Shown: positions 35,947 through 45,637, numbered from the stretch's first letter. The stretch: 64,000 bases of DNA from Bacteroidota bacterium (GCA_016718875.1 JADKBL010000002.1:62001-126000), one strand, 5' to 3'. The notes: generated by a model not told the origin, from the sequence alone. Numbers and translations are program-made.

Positions 35947-36783
35947 TTATTTTCCGAGCCATATGAGGCCATCTGTAATTAATTTATTCTGGATTTCATT
36001 CTCAAAGGTGAATGAAAGCTCCCTGTTAGTCTTGTTCTCATAGTCGATCACATTATGTCCCATGTTGATATACAGCATTTTATATTTACTGTTGGTCCAT
36101 ACCATTGGATAATAGCCGCTATGCCATATCTCATGAAGCTTTGGTCCTGTGCCTAGTGGAAAACTTGAGGAATCAATAGAAACAAGTATCTCTATATCAG
36201 GATTGAGACGCAGATCTTTTTCCCATTTATACCACTCATTTGGTGATGCAGTAAATGTTTCGGGGAGGTTTTTTGTTGCAGGATGCTTCTTCTGTTCAAC
36301 CCGAAGAATAGCCTTGGTAGGAGCCCACGTATTGCCTGAATACTGCCCTGCGCCTATGAACTGATTGTGATACCAGTCCCAGTTCTGGGGATATGCTGAA
36401 GGGCTTAGTGCAAAGGCACAGAAATGGAAGCCCATCCATGCACCACCGTTTTCCATATATTTTCTGAATGCTGCCCTTTGAAATGATGAATCAGGTCTTG
36501 TATCAAGAAAAACAACTACATCATAGCCCGAAAGGAAAGAGTCATTCATATTGTTCCAATTGTTTGTGGAATCATATGTAAAACCATATTCCGGTGCTAT
36601 CCTGCTGAACCACCGGTTGGCTTCATGCACAAAGCTTACATGAGCCCTGTCATTCTTTCCGGTGTAAAATGCAACAACTTTGAACTTTGGATCTTTAACT
36701 GGTTCTTTAGCTGATGATTCAATTGTATTGCAGGAAAGGGAAAATAGGAATAATGATATACAAATGAATTTTAATGATTTCAT
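35947..36783 (-). CDS. ThuA-like domain lipoprotein
   Basis: A 278-residue lipoprotein (signal with LFSLSCN). The remainder is one ThuA-like domain of class I glutamine amidotransferase-like fold. The runs KVVAFYTGKNDRAHVSFVHEANRWF, LSGYDVVVFLDTRP and YMENGGAWMGFHFCAFALSP carry the family pattern, and EIWHSGYYPMVWTNSKYKMLYINMGHN closes the domain. ThuA domain proteins are linked to trehalose and other disaccharide use, but the reaction is not settled. The lipobox suggests periplasmic or surface location. It lies 12 bp upstream of the AspT-like gene and divergent from the GMC oxidoreductase. Confidence 0.88.
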   Translation of the reverse strand: MKSLKFICISLFLFSLSCNTIESSAKEPVKDPKFKVVAFYTGKNDRAHVSFVHEANRWFSRIAPEYGFTYDSTNNWNNMNDSFLSGYDVVVFLDTRPDSSFQRAAFRKYMENGGAWMGFHFCAFALSPSAYPQNWDWYHNQFIGAGQYSGNTWAPTKAILRVEQKKHPATKNLPETFTASPNEWYKWEKDLRLNPDIEILVSIDSSSFPLGTGPKLHEIWHSGYYPMVWTNSKYKMLYINMGHNVIDYENKTNRELSFTFENEIQNKLITDGLIWLGK

Positions 36784-36897
36784 ATCTGTTTTTTTTAGTA
36801 CAATAAGCAGATAAATTTAACTGAAAAACTTTAAGATTGATAATAGAGACCGTATTAAAAAGAAGAACTGGCACAGAGTTAGACAGAGAAGGCACCC

Positions 36898-36925
36898 TGA
36901 CGCCCGACGCCTGACGCCCGACGCC
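36898..36925. repeat. Perfect 14-bp tandem duplication
   Basis: TGACGCCCGACGCC occurs twice in immediate succession (36898-36911 and 36912-36925). It is GC-rich against the AT-rich background of the divergent promoter region between the ThuA-like and GMC genes. Confidence 0.75.
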
Positions 36926-36991
36926 TTTTATCACATCTTTATGATTTTCTGAAGCATAGTTTATATATTTACCGCAACAGCATCCTGTAAA

Positions 36992-38680
36992 ATGGGCGAA
37001 ATGATATACGACTTTATTGTTATTGGATCAGGATTCGGAGGGAGCGTATCCGCCCTTCGTCTTGCAGAAAAAGGTTACTCGGTACTGGTTCTTGAACAGG
37101 GTAAAAGGTTTAATCCGTCTGATTTTCCGAAATCAAACTGGAATCTGGCAAAGTATCTCTGGGTGCCTTCCCTGAGGTTTTTTGGTTTTCAGAAACTCTC
37201 ATTTTATACAACCGCAAGTATTCTGAGCGGAACAGGAGTGGGAGGGGGAAGTCTGGTATATGCAAACACATTATATATGCCACCCGATGAGTTCTTCAAT
37301 AATAACTCATGGCGCCATTTCGGCGACTGGAAAAAGATACTGGAGCCATTCTACAGCAAGGCTTCATTTATGCTGGGCAGAACAAACTACAACAAGCTCA
37401 ACATCGAGGACAGGATACTTAAGGAAGTGTCGGAGGAGATGAAAGCCGGCGAATCATTTGAGACAGTTAATGTTGCAGTAAATCTTTCAGAACGGGACAT
37501 TGAAACAGATCCATATTTTAACGGGCTTGGTCCAGTGCGAAAAGGCTGTATTGAGTGCGGAGGATGTATGGTTGGCTGCAGGGAAAATGCCAAGAATACA
37601 CTTGACAGGAATTATCTGTGGTTTGCCGAAAAGCTGGGGGCAGAAATAATACCTGAGACCAAAGCTGAAAAGATCTCATATTCCAATGATATTTATGAAG
37701 TCGAGACCCGGAAAATAACTTCGTTCTTTTCATCCGGAAAAAGAACATTCAGGTCAAAAAATATTGTTGTTGCAGCCGGAGCTCTTGGTACACTGGAACT
37801 CCTACTTAAGCAGAAGTACAAATATGGTACGATGCCAGCTTTATCCGATAAGCTTGGGTTCGAGCTGCGAACAAATGCCGAGACCTTATGCGCGGTTTCA
37901 GGTGCCCGTGAGAAGCTGAATAACGGTATTGCTATTTCATCGGTTTTCAGTCCCGATCATCTCACTCATGTTGAAATAGTTAAATATCCAGATAAGTCGA
38001 ATGCCATGAAATGGTTTTTCGGACTATCTGTTGCAGGAGGGAATAGCTCAATTCACAGGAGCTGGCTTCTGTTTGTGAAGTCTGTTACTCATCCCTGGCA
38101 ATTCCTGAAGACATTGTTTAATTTCAGCTGGTCGACCAACATGGTAATCTTTCTTGTAATGCAGACTACAGATAATGCCATGAAGATGGTCTGGAGGAAG
38201 TCCATGTTCGGAGGAAAGATGAAGATCGACAACAGGGGCCAAAAACGCGTCCCTGCATATATCCCGATAGGTCAGGATGTTATGGAGCGGTATGCACGCA
38301 AGGTCGGGGGAATTCCGCAGAATATTCTACTGGAAGTTTTCTTCAACAGACCTACAACTGCACATATCCTGGGAGGTTGTCCGATGTCGGAAAATACTGA
38401 GCATGGCGTGATTGACAGGAATATGAAGGTGCACGGTTATCCCGGAATGTTCATTGCCGATGGATCTGTTATTCAGGGAAATATAGGGGTAAATCCCAGT
38501 TTTACTATAACAGCTATGGCTGAGTATTGTATGAGCAAAATTACCCCTAAAGAAGGATCAGAACTTACAGCCATTTCAAAACAATTAATACTTCTTGAAG
38601 AAGAATGGAGAAGCAAGAGATACAAGTCATCCTCGATGCACAGCGAAAGTTCTTTGCAACAGGCAGAACAAAGGAAATAA
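36992..38680 (+). CDS. GMC-family FAD oxidoreductase (cholesterol oxidase ChoD-like)
   Basis: The 562-residue protein begins with an FAD-binding Rossmann loop (GSGFGGSVSALRLAEKGY, about residues 12-29). It contains the ChoD-type segment CIECGGCMVGCRENAKNTLD with clustered cysteines at about residues 187-200, and ends with the GMC C-terminal signature NPSFTITAMAEYCMS preceded by HILGGCPMSENTEHGVID. ChoD-like enzymes oxidise secondary or primary alcohol groups of sterols and lipids; the substrate here is uncertain. No signal peptide is seen. The C-terminus runs about 45 residues beyond the conserved end into the start of the aldehyde dehydrogenase gene, a 76-bp overlap, so the tail may be a read-through of an ancestral stop. 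Confidence 0.9.
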   Translation: MGEMIYDFIVIGSGFGGSVSALRLAEKGYSVLVLEQGKRFNPSDFPKSNWNLAKYLWVPSLRFFGFQKLSFYTTASILSGTGVGGGSLVYANTLYMPPDEFFNNNSWRHFGDWKKILEPFYSKASFMLGRTNYNKLNIEDRILKEVSEEMKAGESFETVNVAVNLSERDIETDPYFNGLGPVRKGCIECGGCMVGCRENAKNTLDRNYLWFAEKLGAEIIPETKAEKISYSNDIYEVETRKITSFFSSGKRTFRSKNIVVAAGALGTLELLLKQKYKYGTMPALSDKLGFELRTNAETLCAVSGAREKLNNGIAISSVFSPDHLTHVEIVKYPDKSNAMKWFFGLSVAGGNSSIHRSWLLFVKSVTHPWQFLKTLFNFSWSTNMVIFLVMQTTDNAMKMVWRKSMFGGKMKIDNRGQKRVPAYIPIGQDVMERYARKVGGIPQNILLEVFFNRPTTAHILGGCPMSENTEHGVIDRNMKVHGYPGMFIADGSVIQGNIGVNPSFTITAMAEYCMSKITPKEGSELTAISKQLILLEEEWRSKRYKSSSMHSESSLQQAEQRK

Positions 38681-39981
38681 GCTACAGGATTGGAATCCTG
38701 AAACAGCTTCGTTCGCTTATCCTTCAGCACGAATCTGAACTAACTGAAGCCCTGTGGAAGGATTTTCACAAACCTGAGTTTGAGGTGGTTGCCACCGAGA
38801 CCAGGTTCGTTATTAAAGAGTTGAACCATGCCATTCGTAACCTGAGATCGTGGTCGGGACGGAAAAGGGTCAGAACACCACTGGTTCATTTCCTTTCATG
38901 GAGTTATATTGAACCTCAGCCTTACGGGCAGGTCCTTGTTCTTTCACCATGGAATTTCCCCTTCCAGCTGGCTTTTGTGCCTCTTATAGGAGCTATTGCA
39001 GCAGGTAACTGTGTTATTGTCAAGATGTCGCAGCAGGTGCCAAATACCGTAGCTGTTATGGAGAAAATCCTATCCGGTCTTCCTGATGAAGTCGTATCAG
39101 TTATAAATGGTGATCACTCAGTAAGCGATTTCCTGCTTGATTATAAATTCGATTATATTTTTTTTACAGGAAGCTGCAGGATAGGAAAACATGTAATGAA
39201 AAAAGCTGCTGAAAACCTGATCCCTGTATCCCTTGAGCTTGGAGGTAAAAATCCTTGTGTGGTAGCCGCTGATGCAAAGCTCGATTTTGCAGCAAAGCGT
39301 ATTGTATGGGGAAAACTGATAAATGCAGGTCAGACATGTATTTGTCCTGATTATGTTATTGTAGATAAGAGAATTAAATCGAAATTTCTTGCTGAGGTAT
39401 CTAAAGTAATAAATGAATTTTATGGCAGTGATAGCAAATCAGGCAATAATTTTTCCAGGATCATAAGCCGTAATAGTGTTGAAAGACTGGATTCATTTAT
39501 AAAGCAGGGAGAGATTGTGGCAGGTGGTGAAACCGATCCAGAATCATGTTATGTCGCTCCCACAGTGATCAATAATGTCAAACCGGGTGATCCTGTTATG
39601 CAGGAGGAGATCTTCGGCCCATTGCTTCCGGTTCTTGAATTCGACAGCTTTGAGGAAGTTTATCCTATAATCGAACAAAGTCCGAAACCTCTTGCCGTCT
39701 ACATTTTTTCAACAAACCGGAAAACTGTAAGGGAATTCCTCAGAAGAACACAGTCAGGAACAGCTGCAATAAATGATACTGTGATGCAGATAGCTTCTCC
39801 TTTTCTGCCTTATGGAGGCATTGGACCAAGCGGACTGGGCCGGTATCATGGAAAGAAGTCATTCGAGACATTCTCAAATATGAGATCGGTACTTGTCAAA
39901 TCGAATCTGATTGACATCTGGCTGCGTTATCCGCCTTACTCAAAGTTTAAGACCAGGCTGGTAAGCTGGCTAATGAGTTAA
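38605..39981 (+). CDS. NAD(P)-dependent aldehyde dehydrogenase
   Basis: The 458-residue product is a class 3-like (AldH/fatty aldehyde) dehydrogenase. It has the oxyanion Asn in SPWNFPFQLAF (about residue 113), the general base Glu in LELGGKNPCVV (about 211) and the catalytic Cys in GQTCICPDYV (about 243). The cofactor loop is FTGSCRIG. The short length and missing oligomerisation tail fit fatty aldehyde dehydrogenases. The start at 38605 matches the family beginning and lies inside the last 76 bp of the GMC gene, so the two enzymes are translationally linked. An alcohol oxidase followed by an aldehyde dehydrogenase would convert an alcohol to a carboxylate. Confidence 0.93.
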   Translation: MEKQEIQVILDAQRKFFATGRTKEISYRIGILKQLRSLILQHESELTEALWKDFHKPEFEVVATETRFVIKELNHAIRNLRSWSGRKRVRTPLVHFLSWSYIEPQPYGQVLVLSPWNFPFQLAFVPLIGAIAAGNCVIVKMSQQVPNTVAVMEKILSGLPDEVVSVINGDHSVSDFLLDYKFDYIFFTGSCRIGKHVMKKAAENLIPVSLELGGKNPCVVAADAKLDFAAKRIVWGKLINAGQTCICPDYVIVDKRIKSKFLAEVSKVINEFYGSDSKSGNNFSRIISRNSVERLDSFIKQGEIVAGGETDPESCYVAPTVINNVKPGDPVMQEEIFGPLLPVLEFDSFEEVYPIIEQSPKPLAVYIFSTNRKTVREFLRRTQSGTAAINDTVMQIASPFLPYGGIGPSGLGRYHGKKSFETFSNMRSVLVKSNLIDIWLRYPPYSKFKTRLVSWLMS

Positions 39982-40075
39982 TCAGATCATAATGGCTTGA
40001 TGACCATTGCGCCTATGCGCCGTTGCGCCATTGTGCCATAATTAAGTACTAGTTTTAAAGATTATATAATTTTCA

Positions 40076-41233
40076 ATGAATCTCTCCTTTCACACAATGA
40101 TCCTGCTGGCCTATACTTTACCTAACATTTATGTGTTTTTCAGGATATTATACCTTTTCATTGGCAGAGGTTACAGGCTGAAATATACTCTTGTTTACCT
40201 TGCAATTGTTGCAATTTACCCTTTAAGTGACCTGTTTAATAATAGTAATCTGTCTTTTATCGGTGCAATCCTCGGCACAATTTCAAACTACCTGCTGCCA
40301 TTCTATCTGTACCTTTTCCTTTCAGTACTTCTATTTGATATTTTTCTGTTAATAAACCTGGTAATAAGAGTTTTACCTGCAGAAATACGAAAGGCCAGCA
40401 AGTTCAGGAAGTATAGTCTGATCTCAATTATTATTGTTTCTGTTCTGATAGTTCTGGGAGGAGTGATCAATTTCAGAACCATCAGAACAACAGAATACAG
40501 CATTGAGGTACCTGCCAGATCCTCCGGACTTAAACATCTACGGATTGCTTTTGCTGCTGATTTTCACATAGATACTGAAACTCCGGTAAATTTTGTAAAA
40601 AAATTTGTTGAAAAGGTGGAAATCATATCTCCCGATATTATGCTCTTTGGGGGAGATATAGTTGAAGGTCATGATGGTGAGAGAATGGATGCACAGGAAC
40701 AGCTACTGAAAAACATAAAACCCAAATACGGTGTTTACGGAGTACTTGGAAATCATGAATATTACAGGGGACAGGACAGGGGCAGCTTCTTTGATAAGGC
40801 AGGAATCAGGATTCTTCGGGATACCATAATTACTATTGACAATGTCTTCTTCCTGGCAGGACGGCTCGACAGCCATTTCAGCGACAGGAAATCGGTTGAA
40901 GAACTTCTTGAGTCTGCATCAGATTCATTGCCTCTGATACTTCTTGATCATCGTCCCACAGAGCTCATAGAAACAAGTAAAACCAGGACAGACGTTCAGC
41001 TGTCAGGGCATACGCATGATGGACAGATGTTTCCCATAAACCTTATTACTAGGAAAGTATACCTTCTCAGTAAAGGTTATATGAAGATCGCCGATACCCA
41101 TTTCTTCGTTACAAGTGGTATCAGGCAATGGAGATTTCCTGTCCGGACATCAGGAAAGTCTGAAATAATGGTTATTGATATTAACTTTGTCAGAGTTAGG
41201 TTCAATGTTCCAGGTTTTAAATTCCCCCTTTGA
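40076..41233 (+). CDS. Membrane-bound calcineurin-like phosphoesterase
   Basis: The 385-residue protein has four N-terminal transmembrane helices (residues about 7-135), then a metallophosphoesterase domain of the YkuE type. The dimetal motifs are visible in order: DFHID (about 160), GGDIVEGHDG (about 191), GNHEYY (about 224) and SGHTHDGQMFP (about 310). Substrates in the family include nucleotides, phospholipids and UDP-sugars; this one probably faces the periplasm. The last three residues FPL and the stop codon lie within a dispersed intergenic repeat (41219-41256), so the native C-terminus may have been replaced. A GC-repeat block precedes the next gene. Confidence 0.9.
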   Translation: MNLSFHTMILLAYTLPNIYVFFRILYLFIGRGYRLKYTLVYLAIVAIYPLSDLFNNSNLSFIGAILGTISNYLLPFYLYLFLSVLLFDIFLLINLVIRVLPAEIRKASKFRKYSLISIIIVSVLIVLGGVINFRTIRTTEYSIEVPARSSGLKHLRIAFAADFHIDTETPVNFVKKFVEKVEIISPDIMLFGGDIVEGHDGERMDAQEQLLKNIKPKYGVYGVLGNHEYYRGQDRGSFFDKAGIRILRDTIITIDNVFFLAGRLDSHFSDRKSVEELLESASDSLPLILLDHRPTELIETSKTRTDVQLSGHTHDGQMFPINLITRKVYLLSKGYMKIADTHFFVTSGIRQWRFPVRTSGKSEIMVIDINFVRVRFNVPGFKFPL

Positions 41234-41256
41234 AGGGGGCTAGGGGGATGTTTAAA
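41219..41256. repeat. Dispersed CCCCCTTTGAAGGGGG-type repeat
   Basis: TTCCCCCTTTGAAGGGGGC with a following TAGGGGGATGTTTAAAC is an inverted repeat flanking TTTGAA. The same unit in opposite orientation occurs at 49100-49137. It overlaps the last codons of the phosphoesterase gene and supplies its stop. Confidence 0.78.
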
Positions 41257-41300
41257 CCTAGATAAATTATATATAGTTTAGCACATTAATTGAAACTTAC

Positions 41301-42398
41301 ATGAATTCTGATAAGATTATTGCCGGATTCATAGGGGCAGGCGGGATAGCCCGTTCACATGCATATTCCCTAAACTCTTTGAAATATTATTATAATGATA
41401 TCCCTGAAATTGAACTTGCATCTGTCTGCTCCGCAAGGAAAAATAGCAGGGAATTGTTTTCAAAGCAATATGGGTTTGAAAAGGCATGCGAACTAAATGA
41501 ATTTACATCAGACAGCAATATTAACACTGTCTATATTCTTGGACCTAATAAAGTTCATTATGAGCATCTTAAGGCAGCTTTGTCCATGCCTTCAGTTGAG
41601 CGGGTATACCTTGAAAAACCTGTATGTTCGAACCTTGAAGAGGAGGATGCGATTCGATTGCTTGCCTCAGAATATCCCGGGAAAAAAATTCAGGTTGGAT
41701 TCCAGTATCTTTATTCTTCATCTGTAAGGGAAGCTTTGGCATTGTGGCGTTCAGGAAAACTTGGAAAACCGATCCATTTTGACCTGAAATACTATCATAG
41801 TGATTATTTGAAGAAGGATTACAGGGATAAACGCAGCAACCGCCTTACTCCGGCCCCTGATGGGGGAGCTATGGCCGACCTGGGATCTCACATCATAAGT
41901 ATGCTGATCGCTTTCCTTGGGAACGGCATTGAAATAACAGGCGCTCTCCAGTCTGGCCATTTTGATGATGTTCCGTCGGCTTCGGATCTCTTCAGCCAGA
42001 TTAATTTGTATGAAAAATCAACTGGAGCAGTTGGCTCATTGTCTGCAAGCCGGATAAGTTCAGGTACGGGTGATGACATTGTATTTGAAATATATGCTGA
42101 AAAAGGAGCATTGAGGTATTCATCAGCAACAGCTGACTATTTTGAATATTATTCCGAAGAATCAGGAACATGGACAAGAAAAATGGTTGGAAGCAACTAT
42201 AAGCCAGTTACTTCGTTCCCCTCAGGACATGTGCCCCCCGGATGGCTCAGGGCAATGGTACATGCTCATTATGTTTTTCTTACCGGAAGCAAAACTGAAC
42301 TGATTGTTCCTGATATAGAACATGGTCTTGCCGTTCAGAGGATAGTCAGGGAAACAGCAGATCATCTGAAGACTTTCAGGAGAGTTGCCGGAAAATAA
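41301..42398 (+). CDS. Gfo/Idh/MocA-family NAD(P)-dependent oxidoreductase
   Basis: The 365-residue protein has the Rossmann loop GFIGAGGIARSHAYS (residues 9-23), the EKPVCSN motif (about 97-104) with the conserved Lys of the active site, and a C-terminal alpha/beta domain. GGGAMADLGSH-like character is present in APDGGAMADLGSHIISM. No signal peptide is visible, unlike many Bacteroidota relatives that carry Tat leaders. These enzymes oxidise or reduce sugar carbonyls, or cleave glycosides through oxidation. Convergent with the GH38-like gene at 42414, so it may act on its products, but no operon links them. Confidence 0.92.
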   Translation: MNSDKIIAGFIGAGGIARSHAYSLNSLKYYYNDIPEIELASVCSARKNSRELFSKQYGFEKACELNEFTSDSNINTVYILGPNKVHYEHLKAALSMPSVERVYLEKPVCSNLEEEDAIRLLASEYPGKKIQVGFQYLYSSSVREALALWRSGKLGKPIHFDLKYYHSDYLKKDYRDKRSNRLTPAPDGGAMADLGSHIISMLIAFLGNGIEITGALQSGHFDDVPSASDLFSQINLYEKSTGAVGSLSASRISSGTGDDIVFEIYAEKGALRYSSATADYFEYYSEESGTWTRKMVGSNYKPVTSFPSGHVPPGWLRAMVHAHYVFLTGSKTELIVPDIEHGLAVQRIVRETADHLKTFRRVAGK

Positions 42399-42413
42399 TC
42401 AAAAACTTTCTGT

Positions 42414-45122
42414 CTATTTAAGAATAAAGCTTGCCGGACTATTTGGCTTCAGATCAACAGTAAACCTTCCTTCGGTGATCATAATATCTTTATTATCTGT
42501 GCGTTCACCACGGAGATTACAAACTGCTGCTCTGCTTAAAATGCTTCCGTGAGGCAGGGTTACGGTGCATTCTCCTCCCTGACCGGCCTGTTCCCATAGT
42601 CTCAGGATCATCCCTTTTCCATCCCTGTTTTTCCCGAATGCAGTAACAAGAACACCTTTACTGCTTATTGTAAGTCCTGCATCAGTTACAGGTGCATCAC
42701 CCTTTGGACCGTCATAATACACACCATAGAGAGGCACCCTTGTCTCCTCCGAAGGGGTGATAAGGCTTTTCTCAGGATCATATCCTTTGTAGCTCCATAA
42801 AAATAACTTCGATGAGAAGGAGCCTTCGATCCATTCGGCGAAATTTGTTCCCCACTGGGTATTGTACATATTGACATATACTCTGCTGCCAGTCAGTTCT
42901 TTCCAACCTGAGAATTTGTATAATCCTCTTTCATCGATACTTATACCCGGGGCTGATGGTGAGTTCAGTGCATAACCGTTACCCTCTTTATCGAAAAGTG
43001 TCATCGAAGTATTTAGAAAATAATAGTCCTGGTTGGAGCGTGCTATAAAGTCATTCTTTGGATCTGTTATTCCTCCGGTCCGGTATAATCTGTATTCAGG
43101 TTTTTCAAGATTAAAGGGAAACGAAAGCCATCCGGCTTCAGGATTTGAATCAGGATTCTTCCCGTTAACTCCCCAGTCTATCTCAATAAACGGCTGATTT
43201 TCATAAAGTGTAAAGCTTACCAGGTATTCCTGTTCTCCGGGGTCATCAAGCCTGCCGAATATGGTCGCCCTTATTCCATTTAATAGATTGCTGTAAACTA
43301 TTTTGCTGCATTTACCCTTGAAAATTCTTCTTTTTGCATCTGGTACAGCAGGTCTGCCCATTTCCTGGTTTGCCCAGCTTTCTGATCCAGGTTTTACATA
43401 TGCCTTATTGTATGCCGTAAGATCTTCCTGACCGAACTGCTCATATATATATTGAGCAAATCCATCTTCATCTGAAATATCTGCCATCTCCCTGCCACTT
43501 AATTTATCAAATACTGAATTGAGAGCCCCTGTCGCGGGGTTCAAGGTCAGTCTGAAGTACTTGTTTTCAATCTGGTGCTTTTTATTATCGGTTTTAAGAT
43601 TTGAATGATCCTTCACTTCAACCGGTTCAAGAAGGAGAGTATATGTTCTGTATCCTGTTGCAGGAATACTATCAGTTTCAAATGTTACAAGATTTTTATC
43701 ATTAAATACCGGTATTGTTTTACCCGTTTCAGAATCCTTGACTCCGTATATCTGGAAATTTTTCTGATAAATTCCTGCAAAGAAACTCACTTTCCCTTTC
43801 CTTGACCAGGGCAGGGGATTATATACAACTATCCTCTTTCCATCTTCAAAAACTGAGGCAGCCAGATGTTTAAGCTGCTGTTTAAAAAGCGGAAGAATAA
43901 TCCTTTCTGCAGTATGAATCCGGTTAGCCTTTTCAAGCCACGATCCTTCTGCATATGAATAATAACCAAGTGATTTATTAATGGTGAATTCATCGTTGTA
44001 AGTCCATGTCTGCTGATTATTATGGGTAATGGCAACGCCAAAAGTATGCTCATCGTAAAGGATCATATTCTCAGCTGCTCTGTCTATATATTTTTCAACA
44101 GATTCACAGCCATCGGTCCAGCTTTGTAATTGTGAGTTAAGTATTTCTGTATTAAAAGCTTCCCTCTGAAGTTTCTTGCTCAGGCTTATTTCCCTGGGAG
44201 TAGAAAGATATCCGTGTATCCAGGTATCAGGCATGTCACCTTTTATAACAGGGAGGTCGGGATTCTCTTTCATCAGCAGGTCATGGAAATCAGAGATCCG
44301 CCCTATTCTTACCCGGGCATTTGGCATCTTTTCCTTAGCCGACTTCAGAAGTTCAGCAACCTCTTCCGGCGTTGGTGCACCGGTGTTTTCATGGGTATGA
44401 ATCATTGCAAGCCAGGTCTTATGTTTCCAATCCTTTGGCGGCATAATTCCTGAGCCATAGTATTCGGCCCAGTTGAAGGTGAGTAACCTTGAACCGTCCG
44501 GACCTTCCCACCAGAAGAGTGTTGGAATATCAGGAGATGCGGAACCCGGATTACAGCCAATATGCAAAATGTCGACTCCTGCATTCTTCAGCAGAGTGGG
44601 TAAAACATGCGAATGACTTGGTACGTCTGTTAATTTAGCTTCGCGGGGTAGTGGCAGGCCATATTTCCTGTTTATGTCCGAAGCATAATGAAGTCCTCTT
44701 ACAAGATTTTCAAGATCGCTGGCTTCGGTTTCAAATGTAAACGGAAGGGCATGCGGTATTATACGTTCTTCCCTGATTGCCTTTTCCAGACCCGGTTTAA
44801 GCTCAGGAGAACAATTTTCGAGCATATATTTCAGTGGCCATGATGGTACAGTCCATACAAATTGTTCAGCTTCAGGAAGGCCTGATGTAGCCTCTATTGC
44901 CTTAAGGGTTTTGGAAAGCATAGGTCCGCTGTACTGCTGAAGCACTCCTTCGGCCCACTGAGTGTACCCGATGTCGAAGTGCATTTTGAATACTACAATA
45001 ATGTCTGTGACAGGACCTTTATAATCTGATTCCACTGGTCCTGCATTATTGCCGGCCTTATCCTGATTACAGGCTGTGAGGGTGATTAACCCGATAATTA
45101 TCGCATACAGGTATCTTCTCAT
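42414..45122 (-). CDS. GH38-like alpha-mannosidase lipoprotein
   Basis: The ATG at 45122 gives a 902-residue lipoprotein (lipobox LTACNQD); a TTG start two codons further upstream is less likely. The N-terminal 320 residues form the GH38 deacetylase-like catalytic fold. Zinc ligands begin with MHFDIGYT (H46, D48 region), and the nucleophile Asp is in LTDVPSHSHVL at about residue 167, matching the xDPFGHS region of family GH38. Helices and a C-terminal beta-sandwich (from about 480, SIPATGYRTYTLL) follow. GH38 enzymes cleave alpha-mannosides; similar proteins in Bacteroidota may act on other alpha-glycosides. It follows the broken NTF2-like gene after only 2 bp, indicating one transcription unit. 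Overall length and domain order agree with the family. Confidence 0.88.
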   Translation of the reverse strand: MRRYLYAIIIGLITLTACNQDKAGNNAGPVESDYKGPVTDIIVVFKMHFDIGYTQWAEGVLQQYSGPMLSKTLKAIEATSGLPEAEQFVWTVPSWPLKYMLENCSPELKPGLEKAIREERIIPHALPFTFETEASDLENLVRGLHYASDINRKYGLPLPREAKLTDVPSHSHVLPTLLKNAGVDILHIGCNPGSASPDIPTLFWWEGPDGSRLLTFNWAEYYGSGIMPPKDWKHKTWLAMIHTHENTGAPTPEEVAELLKSAKEKMPNARVRIGRISDFHDLLMKENPDLPVIKGDMPDTWIHGYLSTPREISLSKKLQREAFNTEILNSQLQSWTDGCESVEKYIDRAAENMILYDEHTFGVAITHNNQQTWTYNDEFTINKSLGYYSYAEGSWLEKANRIHTAERIILPLFKQQLKHLAASVFEDGKRIVVYNPLPWSRKGKVSFFAGIYQKNFQIYGVKDSETGKTIPVFNDKNLVTFETDSIPATGYRTYTLLLEPVEVKDHSNLKTDNKKHQIENKYFRLTLNPATGALNSVFDKLSGREMADISDEDGFAQYIYEQFGQEDLTAYNKAYVKPGSESWANQEMGRPAVPDAKRRIFKGKCSKIVYSNLLNGIRATIFGRLDDPGEQEYLVSFTLYENQPFIEIDWGVNGKNPDSNPEAGWLSFPFNLEKPEYRLYRTGGITDPKNDFIARSNQDYYFLNTSMTLFDKEGNGYALNSPSAPGISIDERGLYKFSGWKELTGSRVYVNMYNTQWGTNFAEWIEGSFSSKLFLWSYKGYDPEKSLITPSEETRVPLYGVYYDGPKGDAPVTDAGLTISSKGVLVTAFGKNRDGKGMILRLWEQAGQGGECTVTLPHGSILSRAAVCNLRGERTDNKDIMITEGRFTVDLKPNSPASFILK

Positions 45123-45124
45123 AT

Positions 45125-45525
45125 TCAATCCCTTATGAAATATACTTTTCCGATCTTTCCGTTACTGATCTTATAAATTGCTATGACATTGACATCAATG
45201 CCGTTAGTCCTGCCGGTTACGTGCTCTTTATCAACTACGGTATTCCCGTTTATTATCCTTTGAGTAATTTCAGCCTTCTGATTGGGATTCTGCTTCCAGG
45301 CAGTTGTATATCTTTCACGCATTTTATCTTTCCCCTTGTATACAAGCTCATCAGGAAAGTTATAAATCTCTACTTCATCAGAATACCATTTAAGGAATCC
45401 CTCTATATCCTGCCTGTTGTAAGCCTCCAGTTGACCCTGTGCTGCTGTTTGGCTGCATTATCCTGTGACCATGTCGCAGAATATGAGCAGATAGTTAATA
45501 TAAAGAATATCAATATTTTACGCAT
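45125..45525 (-). pseudogene. NTF2/SnoaL-like exported protein interrupted by a frameshift
   Basis: The gene begins at 45525 with MRKILIFFILTICSYSATWSQ, a good signal peptide, but the frame stops early. One base is lost near 45435-45446. Shifting gives GQLEAYNRQDIEGFLKWYSD, then VEIYNFPDELVYKGKDKMRE, and continues to 45125. The whole is a small alpha+beta barrel of the SnoaL/NTF2 superfamily, about 133 residues. The domain binds small ligands or acts as a steroid isomerase-like enzyme. The stop is 2 bp before the GH38-like start. It is the third gene in the window missing a single base. Confidence 0.8.
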
Positions 45526-45637
45526 TACAAATATTTTATGAAGATGAATAAACGGAATAATAAATGTAAAATGTACACTTAATACATGTTTCTCTGAAAT
45601 TTCTTTGTGCATTTGCGCCTTAGCGGCCAAAAAAAGC

